This document shows, in pieces, positions 14,401 to 25,800 of a stretch of DNA of 64,000 nucleotides. Source of the stretch: Bombus terrestris (lineage: Eukaryota > Arthropoda > Insecta > Hymenoptera > Apidae); NCBI RefSeq assembly GCF_910591885.1, contig NC_063275.1, positions 24,044,501-24,108,500 on the forward strand. The letters are read 5' to 3'. The notes beneath the pieces are model-generated. The model did not search any database, was not told the origin of the DNA, and saw nothing but the letters and a program-made list of their open reading frames with translations. A program made the translations under genes and the position numbers. Each line of letters begins with the position of its first letter. Positions within the stretch are counted from its first letter, which is position 1.

Positions 14401-14929
14401 CCTTCGCTGATAGAAAGGAACTTTTTCCAAGCTGTTATTAAACATTAAGTACCATTATATCTGTGTCCTGTGATGAGTCTATTAAATCGAATTTTTCGTA
14501 GCAATTTTTCCTTGAAATTTGGCAGTACGATATTGTTAAAAGTTGATCTCTGTCTAACAACAAAAACCGTTTCATTGTAATACTCTAATTACTTCTCTTC
14601 GAATACGAAGCCCTTATTAATTGAGTCATTTAGTTTTAGAAGGATTCTTTGCATTACAATAGCTTTGCATTGAATTTTATCACCTGACTCTAAGCAGTAT
14701 TTGCTAATATTTCTAAAACTCTCATAGAGTCTCTACAAAATCCCGCGAAAGCTTCTATGGCAGTATAACGTCGCGTTTCCTCTCAAAGCAGAAAAGAAGT
14801 CTCGAGATTTTAGAAGTACTAGTCCAATATAAACCCACTTCACCAAAGCAAGGGGAAAAAGACTCCTTGAAATCGCGGTGACAGTTCGAGAAAACAACGT
14901 GTCCACGATGTTCCTCGAGACGTCATTCA

Positions 14930-15120
14930 CAACGACCGTTTAGCGAAACAGCAACTACCTCTGGCGCGAATCGTAGTCGCAGAAAGCTATCGCAGCGAGC
15001 ACGCGTGTCGTAGAAACGAGGAGCATGTACGATACACGGCTCGATGTCACCTTTCTCTGCGAATCCGGAGGCGTTTCGTCTGCATTCTGTCTACTTGCTA
15101 CTCTGTCGCTTTCTAAAGTT
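14930..15120. other. GC-raised non-coding patch in intron 1, candidate regulatory element
   Basis: Against an AT-rich background this stretch is clearly richer in G, C and CpG and carries no convincing open frame. Such patches in introns of neuronal genes are often enhancers. That function is inference from composition only. Confidence 0.25.
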
Positions 15121-16684
15121 AATGCAGTATGATATATCGCTCGTTTGACACAAGACTATTCAACGACGTGATCCTCTGTTCCGATTCTAGTTTCAATTTC
15201 GCGATTTTATCTGCGAGCTTATTTATTTATTTATTACGGACTTTTTAATAAATGTCAAGGTATTAGGAATAGGCTATGCATTTACCGGTAATTTGATAGT
15301 GCAAAATTGCACGTAATATGAATAAATACGTAAGATACCCAAAGTACAGGTACTTTCTACAATATTTGGTCGATGAAATAATTTTCTACCGAAGTAAGTT
15401 CAATTTTTTCATTATATTATCAAAAATATGTATTTGCATAAAAATTCGTTGAAATTTATAGATTGTCATGTTTAGGTTTTCTTTCAGGTTTTACCATTTT
15501 TGGGCTTGAAACTTCCTATACGTATGCATCTCTGTTTGTTCTGTTTTATTTTCGTGTATCTTCAGGAGAAAAGTAATCTTCAAGGTTTTCTGATTTTAAT
15601 TTGTCACGTGAAAAGTCACGAAGAATCGAATCAATGGCGCATGATTCGCAGCAATAAAAGAAGCTTAATTTGCATCAATTAGCTCTTCCGCTGTGTAACA
15701 TACGGATAAATTGAGAGGTGGCCTGATTTTTAAATTCACAAATGTTCTTTCGTTTATTTCGTTGAACGCTTCTGTGTCATGTTAGCTGTAGAGGAAAAGA
15801 AACGGTTAACGATATAAATATAAACTGAACATGCATGTGAACGTTAATTATTTTTATTAAGACGATGAAAATGATATTTTTCGTTTAACTGATTGCTTAA
15901 ATGCAACTGTTTAATTTGTGAGTGTTTAAAGTGAGAGCGAGAAAGTTTACGATACAGCAGTGAGGATTACACTTCAAGTATAAGGAATGGAGTTCAAGAT
16001 ATGAAGATTAAGAACTTTGATGTTGCAAACTAAGAATGTAGAGAGCCTTTTTACAAAAGTTTACTCCCGTCTTGCGTCTTGAAAGCGTATTTTAAAAACG
16101 AAAAAATCTATTAAGGACAGGTATAACGTTTCTAATAGAAACGAATAAAATAGTAATAGTCCAAGATTCCTTAAATTTTCAATTATTTCTAAAAATTGTT
16201 ATGAATTTGTCTTGTAAAAAGAACATGTAAATTTCTTAAACGGTCTTGCCAACAATTCATTACAAAATCTGGAACGATACGTGTCTCGAAGTAGTTACTT
16301 TTCCCTCATTTCTATTCTCCCTCCAACTTTCGTAACTTCCCAACTTCCACATATCATCGATAATCCATAAGAAACAAGAACAGTAGCAGCAATCGGGTTT
16401 CAAAAGTACCACAAGGTAACAAATCTAAACTGACGTTAAGATATTCGCCGAGAACGCTGCCAAAATGTTTGAAATATATGTACGTGCCCCTGAAACCTCG
16501 AACAACGATCCATCAAAAGGAAACTGATATAAGAAACGCGACATATCGATCAAGTACTAAATGGCATTGATGTTTCGATCTTTTATTTCACTGTCCACGT
16601 ACAAACGATCGTTGTTTTATGACTTGTCTTGAGAATCGTCGTAGAATAAAATATCATTTAAATAAAAAATTACTATTAATGCAT

Positions 16685-16890
16685 AAGTAGAATGGATCTA
16701 TTATTGTTCGGCTAAGCCAAATACATGGATTATTCATAGATCGAGCAAGTAGTGTAAGTCAGTCAATATTCAACTATTGTTGAACCAAGTAGAATAGACT
16801 AATTATTTATTCGGAGAATGGCAAATATCCATCGTACGCAGAACAGATTAACTGTTATTAAACAAAGTACGATAGTGAAATATGACAACG
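16685..16890 (+). repeat. AAGTAGTACAAGTC-type repeat, locus 1
   Basis: This carries AAGTAGAATGGATCTATTATTG, then ATAGATCGAGCAAGTAGTGTAAGTCAGTCA, then AACCAAGTAGAATAGACTAATTAT, then CAAATATCCATCGTACGCAGAACAG (each visible as adjacent blocks). The same ordered blocks recur at 18335-18780. The spacing and internal repetition suggest a degenerate array with a unit of roughly 110-190 bp. The origin is unknown. Confidence 0.6.
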
Positions 16891-18099
16891 CGAATACAGC
16901 ATTTGTTCATCGTGAAACAGTAGTCTATATGATATAAAGTAAAATCAATCGTATTTGTTCTTATGATTTTCCACATTATCGTTGCTTCTTCTCTTATTAT
17001 GTTCATCGTTCATTCCCAAACCTAATCCCAATCATTCTAAAGCCCTCACAAACTCACAGACATATCTATCACTGACAAATCTCTTTTAGCGGAATATACT
17101 GACACATTGCTGACGTAGTAACGATGTAGCACGTCGATGTCAATAAGTTAAGTACGCAGTAAACAGAATTAATCCACCAACGTGCTGAACGTTCATACCG
17201 ATCAAACGTTACGTTGTTATCTCTAAACCGACTAAAACACGAAATATGTACCAAGGAAATAAAAATGTATTGGTCCACTCTAACGTAGATGCTCTTATCC
17301 ACTCTGATAATCAAATGGATAATATAAAAGCTACGCAAAGAAAGCTTTTATCCGGAAACCTTTACCAAAAATGAATCGTTTGAATTTTATAAAATCTCAG
17401 AGTTATAAATTGGACCGCCCTAATATGGCCAATTTATCGTTCTAATATTTCTAGTTTGAAATAAACGAGAGCGTTTCATCGTCCTAATTATTTCACGAGA
17501 GAGAATGTGTAAGATAAAGTCGGCTTATCTTGAACAGAATCAAGCAGGAATATTTTTCACTGGAACATCCATGTTTTCCAGTCACGTTCGCCCTTCATAA
17601 GGTAATACAGGCATGCCACACACATTTTTACACGTGTGCAGAAGACGAGGTCGCCGCGAATTGGTACGAGCGAACGTTAAGCCGTACATATTGACCGATG
17701 TGAAGACTTTTGAAGGAACGAGAACATTAATTTCGGCGTCCTGGCAAAGGAAGAAACAGTGTCCTTTTTTTTACTACTGCTACGTGGCCACGTGTAACCA
17801 ACAGAGGCGATATGAAAGCAACGATATTGTCCTGCTTTCGAACTCGTCACACGGAAATATTGCGACTCGCTGAGTTCCACAGAGCAATGAACTCTCCGCG
17901 ATTTCCGCTTCCTGTTATTTTGATGTCTCAGGCGAATTGGTAACCGAGAGCACCGGAAGAAGGTGAAATACTGATAGATTATTGGCTTTCAAAAAGTTTT
18001 ATGCCGAATCATCGCTATTTCTGACAAGATTATAACTGTCGCGTTATATTACAGATAGAGTAGCTTATTTTGTAGTTTAAAACTCGCAAATAAACTACA

Positions 18100-18300
18100 A
18101 ATATTTATGCAGTTTTATATTTTTATAAAGATAATTAAAGAAATAGTTTTCAAATAGGAATTTACTTCGTCTATTAAATATGACACAATTATATCATAAT
18201 GAGTGCGTCACTTTGAATATCTCACGTATTTTTACATATTATATGCATTTTACAGATTTTTGAAACCCTAAATTTTCCAAGAATGCATGAACATGTACAC
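18100..18300 (+). repeat. Dispersed ~200-bp repeat family, copy 3
   Basis: It contains TTTATGCAG, TTTATAAAGAT, AGGAATTTACTTCGTCTATTAAATA, ATAATGAGTGC, CTTTGAATATCTCACGTATT and ATTATATGCATTTT in the order seen in the other copies. It directly precedes locus 2 of the AAGTAGTACAAGTC repeat, which may be chance or may mean the two belong to one larger element. Confidence 0.5.
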
Positions 18301-18334
18301 GCAATTTACTTATAAATAAGAAATTCATATTAAA

Positions 18335-18780
18335 CAAGTAGAGTGGGTCTATTATAGCTCAACCAAGTAAAATAGATTATTTGTGGATCAAACAAGTAGT
18401 ACAAGTCAATCATTCCATCGAACGATATCAAATATTCATAGCAAATAGAGCAGACCAATTATTGTTAAACTAATTATGCAATAATATTCTCACGGATCGA
18501 ATAAAAAGAATAAAATCCATCGTATGTAAAACAGGTCAACTATTATTAACCCAAATGACACAAATTAGTCACGAATCAAGAAAGTAGTACAAGTCAGCCA
18601 TTTGTTAGAAGTATAGTAAATACCCGTCGTAAACAGAACAAGCTGAGGAATTAATACGCAGACGAGGAAAATAAACTTGTCTCGGATCGTGTAAGTAGTA
18701 CAAGTCAATCATGCGGTATACGTATAGCAAACATCCGTCGTTAAACAGACAAGTAGCGTAATATAATCCTTAATCAGCGT
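18335..18780 (+). repeat. AAGTAGTACAAGTC-type repeat, locus 2 (degenerate array)
   Basis: The core AAGTAGTACAAGTCAATCAT or a close variant starts at 18394, 18582 and 18693. Between the cores lie repeated blocks resembling ATAGCAAATA(C/T)CCGTCGTA, AACAGGTCAACTATTATTAA and GGATCAA/GGATCG. The opening block AAGTAGAGTGGGTCTATTAT matches the start of locus 1 at 16685. Spacings of 188 and 111 bp are irregular, so this is an eroded array rather than a clean satellite. Confidence 0.6.
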
Positions 18781-19689
18781 TAGAAATACGTTACTGTATT
18801 AAACTCAGTTACGAATATATTGATACGTCAATGATTAAATATTATTAAAATTATATATAATTACTGCAATTATTTTTAAAAGTCTTTTTTAATGTTTCTA
18901 AATAAAATGGATATATAAGTCTCAATTGACAAGATGATAATAGATCGATAACTATTGTAATAATATTGCATTTAAAATTTGTGACAAATAAGTGACGATA
19001 AAAAATGTTGATAATAAAATATACTATTCCTTTTCATGTAAAAATACAGAAACCATATTTCTCATACCATATTTTTACATTAAAGTGTATTAAGGCGCTA
19101 TAAGGAAAATATGGTAAGAGAGCGAAGGGAAAAGGAAAGTACTTTTCGTTTGAAAGCTGCTGGGCACGCTTTCTAGCCATGCCCTAGACGTTGAAATAGT
19201 AGACGTCGGGTCGGAAGATGTATTTGTACGAAATTGATGGTTCAGCTGAGAATTGTGGGAACGTGCTGATGTGATCACTTTGTTAGGAAATGTAATTCAC
19301 AATAAATAGACATCTGTTTGCAAGCTATGAAGCATTTGCCGACATTAAATCAAATATTTCGTCAAGTCGATTTTCAATAAGTTTCTATGAATGGAACACA
19401 GTTTCATTCTAGCATATAGTAATCGAGTATTTCATTTTACCAACTGAGATTCAAATTATTAGTCAGTTATTGTATAAAATAATAGGGGCACTGCTCGAAT
19501 AACACGATCAATTGGATTTGTTATTTCAAACTGTGTTGTACGAAACTTGAAACTCGTACGAATATACTGACTATATTCCGCGTCAGAAATAAATAAACAT
19601 ACAAGCGTAAAAATGTGCGAAATTTAGAAAGAAAATCCTTCTTGCACTTCATTAACCTCTATTACAGCTATCATTAGACTGCAGATGTT

Positions 19690-19865
19690 CATGGTATTTC
19701 ATCCCTTTATGAATGCGGCTGAAGAAATGGAACCCAAATAGAGACTTGTTCTACCCACTAAATATTATAACGAGCGCTCTACTTTGGATATCTTGTATAT
19801 TTTTGCATAATATGCGCATTCGGTACATTTATCACCCACGCTTGTAAATTTTCTATAAATGTGAA
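19690..19865 (+). repeat. Dispersed ~200-bp repeat family, copy 4
   Basis: This may be the best preserved copy for the central block: GAAATGGAACCCAAATAGAGA, CCCACTAAATATTATAACGAG, CGCTCTACTTTGGATATCTT, GTATATTTTTGCATAATATG and CGCATT. It lies a few hundred bases from exon 1, inside intron 1. Confidence 0.5.
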
Positions 19866-19903
19866 ATATCCCTTATATACTTTAATACTTTACAATATTA
19901 TAT

Positions 19904-19924
19904 TTAATATATATATATATATAT
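19904..19924. repeat. AT dinucleotide microsatellite
   Basis: A short run of alternating A and T within AT-rich intron 1 sequence. Confidence 0.8.
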
Positions 19925-20108
19925 TGCATTTTAATTCTTTACGGATTGTAAGCAACTGGCCAACGGCGTTAGTAATAAAAAGTGAAAATAAAAATTAAAA
20001 ATCGCTAAGGATGAAACCATGTGCATCGTGTTACGTTTATCTGCCGTGTAATCGTATTAACAAATATCGTGTTATTCAAAAACTTAACTATAATTCTTCC
20101 ATATATAC

Positions 20109-20439
20109 CTGTAGGACTCGGTGTGAGCGTCATCATGCTCAGTCGAACTGAGTGCTGCGTGAAGTCATACTTATCCAGGAAGCTGGATCCAGAATGCTTG
20201 TTCTGTCCCTTCAGCTTGCCGCCTTTGCGCAGGAAGCCAACCGTGCGGTTCACGGCTTTCGTGTACTCGCGCACACCGAAATTAGTGTGCGGCACCACTA
20301 ATCCAATCGACATTTTCGGTAACGATCCATTGCGTCGTCTCGACGATTCGTGCACTCCGGACTCGCTGATCGTTACCCTCCGGCCGCAATCGCCGGAGAT
20401 CACGAACGTACCGAGGATCAGAAGGAGTTCGACTCGCAT
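20109..20439 (-). CDS. Nmdar2: Nmdar2 coding exon 1 with start codon and signal peptide
   Basis: This exon encodes residues 1-110. The start ATG is at 20439-20437. It is the first ATG in frame: an in-frame TAA lies upstream at 20514-20512, and the codons between contain no other ATG. The context AGGAAAGATG is acceptable. Residues 1-16 (MRVELLLILGTFVISG) are a hydrophobic signal peptide, probably cleaved near residues 16-19. From about residue 41 the mature protein shows KMSIGLVVPHTNFGVREYTK and later LSMMTLTPSPT, which match the start of the insect Nmdar2 amino-terminal domain. Residues 20-40 and 71-90 are basic or serine-rich and look variable. N37-G-S and N64-R-T are possible glycosylation sites. 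The donor CTACAG|GTATAT leaves one base of codon 111. Confidence 0.93.
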
Positions 20440-20520
20440 CTTTCCTCCTCGTCTTCCTTCCTCGACCTTGTATTTTTCGTCCGCTCCACGATTCTCCTGC
20501 TTCAAGGTCGATTAAACGTG
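20440..20520 (-). other. Nmdar2: Nmdar2 5' leader immediately upstream of the ATG
   Basis: Purine-rich leader preceding the start codon, with an in-frame TAA at 20514-20512. A possible 3' splice site (CTTGAAGCAG) ends near 20496, which would fit a spliced 5' UTR, but its pyrimidine tract is poor. The true transcript start cannot be read from the sequence. Confidence 0.5.
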
Positions 20521-22559
20521 AAAATTATTTCTAATCGATGGCATCGGAACGCGAAGATACGTATCTTGATGTCGATAGACACGAAGTTTGAGTGTCGAGG
20601 AAAGTAGTTGCATGATTCGTCGATGATTTTGGAAAATATTCACCTTCGACACGCAGAAGAATCTTCTTTTTCTTTCCTTCAAATCTTACTTTAACGTGGA
20701 AGATAAAATTTCTAGCAATTAGATTACTAACTACTGAATCACTATACCGAGAATCATGTCGTTTCGACGATTTTTGAAACTTGTAAAAAATTTTTTCCGT
20801 GCTCTTGCCATCGTTCACGGAAGATGAGACATATTGCAGTGAAATTGGTATCTTCTAGCACACGTAACTGATCAGATTCGATTTGCGCTGCTTCTCGTGC
20901 GTCATTCTTCGATATCCGATCGTCTGAACACTGATAGTTCCAAGATTGTCGACGATGCTTCCACAGCTTCGTCAGTGTATTACATGAAAATTTTTAATAA
21001 CTATACACTGTAGTAGATTACCATCTAAGCGACAACTTGTTAATATATTTCGATGAAGGAAGACGAAATTTGATTTCACGCTGGCGATTATTATTCGAGA
21101 TAACAAGAGGAACTCGGGAGTGGCAAACGGATTACGCTTGCCTTCGTACGGACGAGATAACTAATATTTCGGAAGACACTGAAAAAGAAATTAATTGTTG
21201 TACGTAGTTGTTTTATTTTCTGAAAACGGTTGCCTTCTGTCGTTGATGGAGGCTCGAACAAATTGTACATCTTGTACACAGAAATAAAAAGTACGTTTCG
21301 GTATCGAATAACACGCAGCGTAGAGAATAACCAAAAACAAAAGAAAACAAACAAACAAATAAAATAGGCCAATAGGCTGCTGGTTTATGCTATCTCTTCT
21401 AACTAAACTTGTGCATTTTGGAGTTACACGAATGGAGGTTGTGATCTACATGGATGTTTTTTTGAGCTTCAGAGGTAAAAATTTATGCGTAACAGGTCAC
21501 CCAGAAAATTTCTGCAGTTTTACGCTTCTTTTTATTTTGGAACAGCCTGTGTTCACTGGAATGTAGTTATTTTGCTTAGAATGTAAAACGGTACATGAGT
21601 TGTCAACATTAATGAAGTGCGCAGATACCTGTATTAATATGGCTGTATTAATATATTTCAATTACTATACATATATGTATCATTTAATGGAAGTTATTTT
21701 CATATCGAATTAAAGAAAATCCGATTATAGTTGCCTAAAGATTCTTTGATATCCCAACATTGTAACTCCAGTAAACGTCAAGATTGACAAGAAGTAATTA
21801 CTTCAAGAAAAACTCTACACCTTTCCTTTTGTATACACGTGACCTGGAGACCGCTGTTACGAGGAGAATAGAATTTAGTGAAACAAAAAGTTCTAAATAA
21901 GGAGAGGTCCATATTATTGTGCCCTTGGATATAAATTGTTTTGGGTCACAAGGTTTAGAAACAAAAGAGCTCCGAGTAGATTTTTATTGCTGTTTCCTGC
22001 AGCCTTCAGCTAGAGCTACAAGGTTAACTTTTTTGGCAATGTTCTTTCCTCTAAATATATGAACGTGCTCCCTATCGCTTCTGTTATGTTGTAACGCTAT
22101 AAGAGCGAGGATCTGGATCAACATACATTATACTTATACGTATACCTTTATTCATTTCAAAATATTTTTCTACTACAAATTCATCCACTCGTTCTTCTAT
22201 CAGTCAACCTCAACAGATAAAACCTATTATTGGCACTCAAGATTAACAAGATTGGCACGAAGAAGAAATGGAGTCATCGAATTCGTTTCAATTCTATCTA
22301 AAATCGAGAGCTATCATTGAGATCATGATTACTCAAGATAATTCAAAGACAGAAGGTAATTAAAATCGTGACATCGACGCTAAAAATGACCATCGTCAAA
22401 TGATCATCAAAACAGCGGGATTATTTAAACATGCGCATCGTGTGAGTAATGAAATTTCTAATCCACGTCGTAATTCAGCATACAATGACGCCATATAATA
22501 TTTGTTCCATCATAGAAGACTAATCGAGAAAGAAACCAACAACAAAGTAGCGAGACTCC

Positions 22560-22830
22560 GGTTTCAAATCGAGAGAAACTCATTATGAGAGATCACCGGA
22601 AAGTTTTGGCGGTACAATCGAGCACAGCCCCTGCCCCTCCCCCCGCGGAACACCGATAAGATTGGCTGGAAGTAATTACGGGGTCCTCAATTAAGCCGAC
22701 GCCCGATAATTTCGTGCGAGGATCTGGAGCGTCAGAATCACAACGAAGCTAATTATTGAGATTTTCGTCAGGTCGGCTGACAGGGACCGTTGCTCCGTGT
22801 AATTCCACGTTAATTGGTAATTACGGAAAC
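22560..22830. promoter_or_regulatory. GC-raised patch upstream of Nmdar2, candidate regulatory element
   Basis: A C-rich run (GCCCCTGCCCCTCCCCCCGC) at about 22628-22647 is followed by CpG-rich sequence with several TTAATT/AATTA homeodomain-type cores, about 2.2 kb upstream of the start codon. There is no coding signal. It could be a promoter or enhancer; function is inferred from composition alone. Confidence 0.3.
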
Positions 22831-25800
22831 CTATCAAGCTCCGGCACTTTCAACCGCTCTTGTCGTCCCTTGTTTTCGTCCTCTTACAACCCCGGGCATT
22901 CGTTTCGTCCATTCGATTGCCTGTCTTCGCAGTAAACTACTCGTCGCGATTACGTATTCAACTTTCAAACGTTCCTTTCCAGAAAGAGTTGAATTGTACT
23001 TTTCGTAGATGCTGAGAGATTCGCCGATAGAAAAGAGACGATTTTCCTTCTCATTTACTCGAAGAATATTATCGTGCGTTTTCCAGCCATCTTCAGATGA
23101 ATTTTGTAAATTTGAATGCGTTGAAGAAAGACGGTACGTAGTAGGATAATTGTTTACTAGCAGAATTCTTTAGTATTAATTAATCAGTTGTATCGAACGA
23201 ATAAAAGAAATAAAATAAAATCGTTGATTAACAGGAGATCGTTATAATAGAGAGTTTCTTTTACATTCGGTAATTGTACGAGATAATTTAATTAGGTGAT
23301 TTTATCGTTTTGACGAAGCAGTTGTAATTATGATGTATTCATTGTCCACCTGCAATTGTCTGATTTAATTTAATTAGCGTTTAATCCAATTCTATTATTT
23401 CTCTCGACTGTTTTCGTATGTTCCAATCATATAGTTGACTTCAGGTTGTAAAGAAGATAAAGATAGAAAAAAAGGGAGGTTGCAATTCGATAGTTTCTTA
23501 TCAGAAACTAACTATAAACACATTGTATTGGACTAAAAAGTCATATTTAAATAGATACACAAAAAACTCTCAATAGTAATAATAAATATCGTAACAATAA
23601 AGAATCATGAATCACGACTATTATCTCACGTTGATTGATCACTGTTCCGCTACTGCAAACTCCGAAAGAAAACATGGCAATTTATGTACAACAATATTCA
23701 AACGCGAAGAGCTATCGCACGTAAAACTATTTCAATTTATGGAACGACTTGTCCCCTTTGTCGATGGAAATCTTTCCATAGTGACATCGTGAAACCATAG
23801 ATAGTCCGTTTCTCTTCGTTCGAGCGGTAAATGTAACTATGGTACATCGACGATGCCAGTCACGTGGAAAATTTACATGCACCATCGGTATACCGAAAGC
23901 CACTTCCTTTCTCTAAGAAAAGTCCTAACCTGTTTACTGGAGAGGTTAAATTTGTTTTCGAAATTTCTATCGAGGCGAGAATGCCCACGTTCTCTTTTCC
24001 CTTTTCTTTTTGTAGCACATTTAATTTTCTATTGCACGCTGGCTCTAATGGATTCACTGTAATCGTGTCTTCACAATAGGGTGCGAATAGAACTTCGGTT
24101 AATTACGCAAGTGTAACGTTTCAGTGAATTGGATTCTTCGTTAACGCCGTTACCAGAGTTGAGATGAGATATTAGGTGTGTTGAAAGTATGTGTATATAA
24201 AGATTCAAGTTTTTCTCGTCGGATGTAATCTTCGTGGAAGAAGGCCAAGCATGGGATACTTGGGTGAAAAGTTAAGTAGTAGCTATAAAGTGATTATAGA
24301 TCAGTGCTTAACTTCCGTTGCTCTCTCTCTGCTTCTGCCGTAATATAATCTTAAAGAAAAAAAAAAAAGAAGAAGATACGGTCGAAGGAACTTGTTATTA
24401 TCCTTTCGGATTACGAAGCTTGGCGCTTGTCGTTAACGTTGTCGTTATCCTGCAGGATAACCGAACCTACGTATCGTTATAAAATGCGCACCGTCATCGC
24501 TGTAGCTATATTCAATCGCTGGTTTAACGATTACACTCTAAATGATAGTCGATATCTTTTACTGAATTTGGTTGATAGTAGATGATATAAATTTGACGAA
24601 ATATTATTATATTTGAATATGGTTTTGTTTGAAGTTTCTCGGATAATTAACGTCTTTGAACCGTGTCGCTAGAATAGTAAAAAATTAACGTTTATTTAGT
24701 GAGTATTTCCTTTATTCGCAATATCATCTAACCATCTACCCTAATAATCCAATCGATTAACGTTAAAAGACTAAAATTTCTCCTTCAAATATTTACCCTT
24801 ACCTTTAGAAATTAATCTCTACCACCGATAGTGATATAAACATGAATACCAATTACAAGCGCAATATAAACATAGCTTCTACCATTATCGTTCATCAGCG
24901 AATGCAAACTCTGCTCTTAACACGATGCTCGTCTCTGCGAATGTTCATAATCAAACAAACGCCATGAGATTCTGGCCGGAAATATTCCCATTCAGGAATT
25001 CCTATAACACAACAGGATAGTAGAAAGTTGTATAAAACAAATATGTACCGTAAATGAAGATTGCACGTAACTGTGTCGAGTTGATTTTAGTTTACAAGCG
25101 AGAAACTAGCGTTAACGCGACGAGCCTCCGATATCAAGGATATCCGGCGTCCTCTGTTTGTTCCGAACTCCGACAAGTTTCCTTCGGCACGACGGTTCGG
25201 TAGTCGTGGAATTGCCAACGAAAACCTGGCTCGAAGTTGCTTCTGGTAAAGATGACGGGCCGGAGATTACTAAGAAGCTTGGGTTCGCCCGTCTCTAAGT
25301 CAAATTGTAACAAATCTGTACACGATATGGTCAGTAGGACGAAGCCTATATCTAAGTTTTCAAGAGGTTGTAGTTTAATCCGGGTTATTTCGTTACGTCG
25401 AATGAATCGAGTAACATTAACGAAGCATGGGGAAGCTTTTCGAATCCAATTTTCTGCTACTGCAAATCCAATTCGTTTCGTGAACGATGCTAGCAAGCTG
25501 GACGGCGATGATTATTTCTTTTAACGAGAAGAATAATTCGTTTTATGAACGTGAATGATGACCGTGCATGCTACTTGGGAGAAGTTAAGTTACAATAACG
25601 TTATAGAGTCGACGGTAAAATTAAGCGGACGGATATTGTAACGACGTATCGACGAAGTCTCGTGAAATATGATTTGTTTACGCGAAAACATAAATATTAA
25701 CACTGCTGCGTCCTGTGTGTCATTTTTGACCGAGTCGTGTTTCTTTATCGTTAAAAAATTTCTTAAATTTGAAGAAAGTATGAAAATATGTTGATTACAT

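Larger units (their letters stand above)
5434..20108 (-). other. Nmdar2: Nmdar2 intron 1 (about 14.7 kb)
   Basis: A long GT-AG first coding intron. The donor is CTACAG|GTATAT at 20108 and the acceptor is GTTTCAG ending at 5434. It is mostly AT-rich unique-looking sequence. It contains two copies of the ~200-bp dispersed repeat (about 18100-18300 and 19690-19865), two loci of the AAGTAGTACAAGTC repeat (16685-16890 and 18335-18780), a short AT run near 19904-19924 and a GC-raised patch at about 14930-15120. Open frames in it (such as 8249-8527 and 17613-17873) match nothing and lack splice support. No nested gene or RNA gene was recognised. Confidence 0.85.
1..20439 (-). other. Nmdar2: Nmdar2 gene locus, 5' part (NMDA receptor subunit 2)
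   Basis: This is the coding span of the NMDA-type glutamate receptor GluN2-like subunit, read right to left. Four exons join in frame: 20439-20109 (331 nt, leaves one extra base), 5433-5255 (179 nt, restores the frame), 4052-3638 (415 nt, leaves one extra base) and 160-1 (open at the window edge). The joined product has 361 whole codons. It covers a signal peptide and most of the bilobed amino-terminal domain. All introns are GT-AG. In known receptors this subunit pairs with Nmdar1 in the postsynaptic membrane to form a glutamate-gated, calcium-permeable channel. The ligand-binding domain, pore and cytoplasmic tail must lie to the left of the window. Family assignment is strong; the exact transcript start is not established. 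Confidence 0.93.

Noticed and set aside
20021..20515. Open frame on the plus strand across Nmdar2 exon 1.
   Set aside because: It is the antisense shadow of exon 1, whose minus-strand product matches the receptor family and splices in frame.
25134..25524. Overlapping open frames on both strands (120 and 95 codons).
   Set aside because: Neither product resembles a known family, the minus-strand frame lacks a clear ATG start, and no splice sites support an exon.
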